Shown: piece by piece, positions 61,191 to 64,000 of the stretch
Numbering within the stretch: the first letter of the stretch is position 1
Layout of the letters: each line of letters begins with the position of its first letter
DNA from: Microbacterium sp. cx-55
GTDB lineage: Bacteria > Actinomycetota > Actinomycetes > Actinomycetales > Microbacteriaceae
Reading direction: 5' to 3'
NCBI RefSeq assembly: GCF_021117345.1
Contig: NZ_CP088261.1
Location: 1,922,001 to 1,986,000, forward strand
DNA: 64,000 nt
The notes under the pieces: model-generated
Seen by the model: the letters and a program-made list of their open reading frames with translations, nothing else
Databases searched by the model: none
Told to the model about the DNA's origin: nothing
Program-made: the position numbers and the translations under genes

Positions 61191-62428
61191 GGCGACACCT
61201 CGTTCCAGAGTTCGTCGATGTGCGTGTTGATCGGGTCGGGCAGGGTCGGGAAGGACGGCGCCGGAGCGGGAGCCGGGTTGGCCGAGGCGACCCAGGCGAT
61301 TGCGATCCCCGAGGCGAGCAGCGCAACGACGATCGTGAGGAGAACCGCGGTCCGGCGCGCGCGCCGAGGCGCACCCGTGCCCGGGACGTCGCCGGAGCGA
61401 CGGCGCGACGGACTGTCGCGTTCGGCGGGTTGCGCCGCCGGGGTGACCGCGGTCGGAAGGTCGGGGCGCGTCGGCAGCTCCGGCGCCACGGGCCCCGGTG
61501 TCGCGGAGAGCAGAGCGGTCGACGCGGTTCCGGGCGCGGCCGGCAAGACGAGCGTCGCCTGCGGTTCGCTCGCGTCGTCGGGCCGGGCGGCGATCCGGCG
61601 CGCTTCGGCCGCGACCTCGTCCGCGGACGGGCGGCTGTCGGGGGCGATCGTCGTCATCGCGGTCAGCAACTGGCGCCACGCCGGCCCGATGCCGTCGGGA
61701 ATGGGCGGAGGCTGGGTGAGGCGCGCTACGAGGGATTCGACCGGCGCGCTCCCCGGGTAGGGCGCGCGACCGCTGAGCGTCTCGATCAGCACGAGTCCGA
61801 GCGAGTAGATGTCGGCGGATGTGGCGGGTGCCGCTCCCCGCACCTGTTCGGGGCTGAGGTAGGCCGCGGTTCCCACGACCGTCCCGGTCGCCGTCACACG
61901 TGTGGCGTCGACGAGCGAGGCGATACCGAAGTCGGCCAGGGTCGCGGTCGGGGTCTGGCCGTCCACGTGCGACGGGCGCATGAGCACGTTCGACGGCTTG
62001 AGGTCGCGGTGCACGATGTCGCGCGCGTGCACGACACTGAGCGCGCCGGCGAGGTCGCTGGCGACGCGCGCCGCATCCGTCGACGAGAGTGCTCCGTGCG
62101 TCTCTAGGTGGGTGCGCAACGTCGGGCCGTCGATGTATTCCATGACGAGGTACGGCGGGTCGGCGTCGAGTTCCGCGTCGAAGAGCGTCACGAGCGATGA
62201 GTGCGTGAGCGAGGCCAGCAGCAGCGTCTCGGTACGCATCCGTCCGCGGTCGCGCGGTTCGATGCTCGTCGAGAACTGCTTGATCGCGACCGTCCGGCCG
62301 AGGATCAGGTCGTGCGCGCGGAACACGCGCGCGAAACCCCCTTGGCCGACCACCTCGCCGAGGTGATAGCGGCCCGCAAGGGCGCCGTCACGCGGATCCA
62401 GGGGCGCTGTTGCGGTGTCCTCCCCCAC
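61187..62428 (-). CDS. Transmembrane serine/threonine protein kinase
   Basis: This 413-residue kinase has a Gly-rich loop GQGGFARV (29-36), Lys50 in VAIKQF, catalytic HRDLKPSN (140-147), DFG (166-168) and a complete kinase domain to about residue 290. A Pro/Ala-rich juxtamembrane stretch precedes one membrane segment (about 360-382, TAVLLTIVVALLASGIAIAWV) and an extracellular tail of only about 30 residues. There are no PASTA repeats, so it is not PknB. I start at GTG 62428, behind GGAGAGG; the frame opens far upstream. It is coupled to the lipoprotein gene. Confidence 0.92.
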   Translation of the reverse strand: MGEDTATAPLDPRDGALAGRYHLGEVVGQGGFARVFRAHDLILGRTVAIKQFSTSIEPRDRGRMRTETLLLASLTHSSLVTLFDAELDADPPYLVMEYIDGPTLRTHLETHGALSSTDAARVASDLAGALSVVHARDIVHRDLKPSNVLMRPSHVDGQTPTATLADFGIASLVDATRVTATGTVVGTAAYLSPEQVRGAAPATSADIYSLGLVLIETLSGRAPYPGSAPVESLVARLTQPPPIPDGIGPAWRQLLTAMTTIAPDSRPSADEVAAEARRIAARPDDASEPQATLVLPAAPGTASTALLSATPGPVAPELPTRPDLPTAVTPAAQPAERDSPSRRRSGDVPGTGAPRRARRTAVLLTIVVALLASGIAIAWVASANPAPAPAPSFPTLPDPINTHIDELWNEVSP

Positions 62429-62614
62429 ATCGATCCTCTCCTGCTCATCGAGCGTCCTGACCGGCACCCGGTCGCGTCGTCGTCGACGCGCGCGTGTGCG
62501 GCGTCCCTTCGAGACTTTCTCACATCGGCCGCGGGGTGCGGGGCGCCCTTGACACGCACGACCGCCGTGCCGCGCGGTTCGGCCGCCGCACGGCGCCGCG
62601 TAGGCTAGAGGGTT

Positions 62615-63154
62615 ATGGCTGCCGGCGCAACGATCCACACGTTTACGGTCAACCTCGCCGATGTCGACCGCGGCGTCTACGAAGAACTCTCGCTGCGGGT
62701 CGCCCGGCATCCGTCCGAGACCGCCGCGTTCATGCTGACCCGCGTGCTCGCGTACTGCCTCGAGTTCGAAGAGGGCATCGCGTTCAGCGAGGGCATCTCG
62801 ACGACCGACGAGCCCGCCGTGCTGGTGCGCGATCTGACCGGCGCGATTCTCTCGTGGATCGAGATCGGAGCACCGGATGCGGCACGCCTGCACTTCGGCA
62901 GCGCGCAGGCCGAGCGCACCGCTGTTTACACGCACCGCGATCCCGCGAAGGTGTCGGCGCCGTGGGCGGGCAAACGCATCCACCGCGCCGACGAGATCAC
63001 GCTCTACAGCTTCGATCCCGGGTTCGTGGAGGATGCGGCGCGTGTGCTCGAGCGACGCAACACGATGACGGTGTCGATCACCGAGCGTCACCTCTACCTC
63101 GATCTGAACGGCACCAGCGTCGAGTCCGACGTGCACGCGCAGCCCGTGGCCTGA
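62615..63154 (+). CDS. YaeQ-family protein
   Basis: This 179-residue protein has ATIHTFTVNLADVDRGVYEELSLRVARHPSETAAFMLTRVLAYCLEFEEGIAFSEGIS, the hallmark of YaeQ, which has a restriction-endonuclease-like fold, with GEIGAPDAARLHFGSAQAERTAVYTHRD following. The family's biological role is uncertain. TAGGCT (62601-62606) lies 8 nt before the ATG, which suggests a leaderless transcript. Confidence 0.9.
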   Translation: MAAGATIHTFTVNLADVDRGVYEELSLRVARHPSETAAFMLTRVLAYCLEFEEGIAFSEGISTTDEPAVLVRDLTGAILSWIEIGAPDAARLHFGSAQAERTAVYTHRDPAKVSAPWAGKRIHRADEITLYSFDPGFVEDAARVLERRNTMTVSITERHLYLDLNGTSVESDVHAQPVA

Positions 63155-63235
63155 GCGGGAGCGCGCGGGGGTTGCGGCGGTAAGGGGACTGCGAAGAGAT
63201 CACCGCCCGCAGCTCTCGCTCGTAGACTTGCGGAG

Positions 63236-63676
63236 ATGTCTCTCACCGCGGATCACCGACCTCGCCAGCGAGGCTACGGGGTGCGGATGGCGATAGAACT
63301 CGTGACGGCTGCGCTTCTGCTCCTGGCGCTCAGCGCCGCCGCTCCCCTCGGGCACCACGATGTCGACCGCGCACCGACCGCTGCGACGGTCGCCGTGGCG
63401 GGTCAGCACGTCGTCGCCGCGGGTGAGCACGTTGTCGCCGTAGGCGAGCACGTGATCGTCTCATCGAGTGACTCATCGGCGCTGTGGAGCGCGGGCTGCC
63501 TCATCATCGCCGCGTGCTGCAGCATCCTGCTCCTCGCTCTGACTTTCGCGGGGAGAAGGACCGCTCACCGCGCGCTCGTCGCGACGTCGCCGCGCGGTGC
63601 GCCGCGTCCGTATCGGCCGTCGTTCCCGGTCCTTCCCGCGCTGACTCTGACTCAGCTGTCGATCAGCCGTACCTGA
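63236..63676 (+). CDS. DUF6153-like membrane protein with His-rich repeat
   Basis: This 146-residue protein has two membrane segments (about 19-35 and 87-104, LWSAGCLIIAACCSILLLALTFAG). Between them is HH followed by three near-identical units GQHVVAA, GEHVVAV, GEHVIV (DNA repeats of 21 bp at about 63402-63460). The size and placing resemble DUF6153. The leaderless -10 TAGACT lies 7 nt before the ATG. Its product may sit in the membrane with histidines outside, possibly binding metal. It is followed by a DsbA-like gene. Confidence 0.7.
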   Translation: MSLTADHRPRQRGYGVRMAIELVTAALLLLALSAAAPLGHHDVDRAPTAATVAVAGQHVVAAGEHVVAVGEHVIVSSSDSSALWSAGCLIIAACCSILLLALTFAGRRTAHRALVATSPRGAPRPYRPSFPVLPALTLTQLSISRT

Positions 63677-63680
63677 GCGC

Positions 63681-63707
63681 CCGGACCCCGCTCGCGGGGC
63701 GGTCCGG
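63681..63707 (+). terminator. GC hairpin after the DUF6153-like gene
   Basis: CCGGACC (63681-63687) and GGTCCGG (63701-63707) pair with an inner CCCGC/GCGGG extension. No T-tract follows, so it may end or weaken transcription into the next gene. Confidence 0.5.
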
Positions 63708-63762
63708 TGTCCTCGGTGCGAGGACGTTCAGGTGCGGTAGCGATCGAAAGTCGAGGAATGTT

Positions 63763-64000
63763 GTGCGGAATTATGTGAAGCCGTTGTGGGTGACGGGTGC
63801 GGTCGTGGTGGTGCTGGTTCTGGTCGCGGCGATCTGGATGGCGGTGAACCGCCCGGCGCCGGCGGAAAGCGGGGCGGGCCCGGCGAGTGTCGTGCGCGAG
63901 GACTCCCGCGTGCTCGATCGCGGCGGCGAAGGAGCGGTGACGGTGGTCGAGTTCCTCGACTTCGAGTGCGAGGCCTGCGGCGCCGCGTACCCGTACGTCG
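63763..64000 (+). CDS. DsbA/thioredoxin-like protein, 3' truncated by window end
   Basis: The visible 79 codons encode a membrane anchor (about residues 9-26, TGAVVVVLVLVAAIWMAV), a linker with SVVREDSRVLDRGGEGA, and the start of a thioredoxin fold (VTVVEFLDFECEACGAAYPYV), with redox pair Cys-Glu-Ala-Cys. It resembles the extracytoplasmic DsbA_4 / DSBA-like oxidoreductases. GTG at 63763 follows GAGGAA. The rest of the gene is outside the window. Confidence 0.85.
   Translation, partial: MRNYVKPLWVTGAVVVVLVLVAAIWMAVNRPAPAESGAGPASVVREDSRVLDRGGEGAVTVVEFLDFECEACGAAYPYV

Noticed and set aside
63402..63460. Short tandem 21-bp repeats as a mobile element or VNTR
   Set aside because: They are in frame within a plausible gene and encode a regular His-containing motif.

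Overview
The window is a 64 kb piece of a very GC-rich actinobacterial chromosome, most likely Microbacteriaceae and probably Microbacterium or a close relative. This rests on the strong G/C third-position bias, frequent GTG starts, actinobacterial -10 elements of the TANNNT type (TAGGCT, TAGACT, TAGCGT, TATACT) placed 6-8 nt before start codons, a fru-ptsH PTS block, and a gltX / FAH / leuB / serA / ilvC-ilvN-ilvB gene order that resembles the Rv2992c-Rv3003c region of Mycobacterium tuberculosis. I see no insertion sequence, prophage, integron or CRISPR array. Two tRNA genes, Gln(CTG) and Lys(CTT), are present.

Layout. 1-4.7 kb: the tail of a metallo-beta-lactamase-fold hydrolase, then a fructose PTS operon transcribed leftward (DeoR regulator, fruK, fruA, ptsH). 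4.8-9.8 kb: a divergent GNAT / XRE-cupin pair over one compact operator, an oxygenase-like protein, a DUF262-DUF1524 (GmrSD-type) protein and a SUMF1-fold protein without the FGE cysteines. 9.8-16.2 kb: an oligosaccharide import and debranching operon (lipoprotein, two permeases, debranching enzyme, no ATPase) with a divergent LacI regulator. 16.2-20.9 kb: an orphan PstS-like secreted protein, tRNA-Gln, a membrane glycosyltransferase and a glyoxalase-fold protein. 21-39.4 kb: gltX and most of the branched-chain amino acid and serine genes (ilvE, leuB, serA, ilvC, ilvN, ilvB, ilvD), interrupted by a LysR gene, a class V aminotransferase, two MFS exporters and a TetR regulator. 39.4-41.6 kb: trehalose synthesis (otsA, otsB). 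42.6-47.8 kb: short-chain acyl-CoA / ketone-body genes (CoA-transferase A and B, thiolase, 3-hydroxybutyrate dehydrogenase, alpha/beta hydrolase) with an IclR regulator. 47.8-52.1 kb: a MarR-MFS pair, then a translationally coupled four-gene redox operon (molybdopterin oxidoreductase, flavin reductase, zinc-ribbon DUF6510, SDR). 52.2-57.1 kb: an MMPL transporter, a DUF2252 protein, a TetR regulator and tRNA-Lys. 57.2-64 kb: a hisN-type phosphatase with a lipoprotein, a small acidic protein, an Imm1-like protein, a chromate transporter, a Ser/Thr kinase with a coupled lipoprotein, a YaeQ-family protein, a DUF6153-like membrane protein and the start of a DsbA/thioredoxin-like protein.

How the genes work together. 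Sugar uptake is served by fructose PTS (IIABC, HPr, 1-phosphofructokinase) and by an ABC importer whose cargo is probably an alpha-glucan, given the debranching enzyme. Amino acid synthesis is concentrated in one block. C4 metabolism links 3-hydroxybutyrate, acetoacetate, acetoacetyl-CoA and acetyl-CoA. Regulators are paired with the genes they probably control, and several carry palindromes on their own -10 element or start codon. About seventeen genes look leaderless. Long perfect hairpins without a U-tract separate many convergent units.
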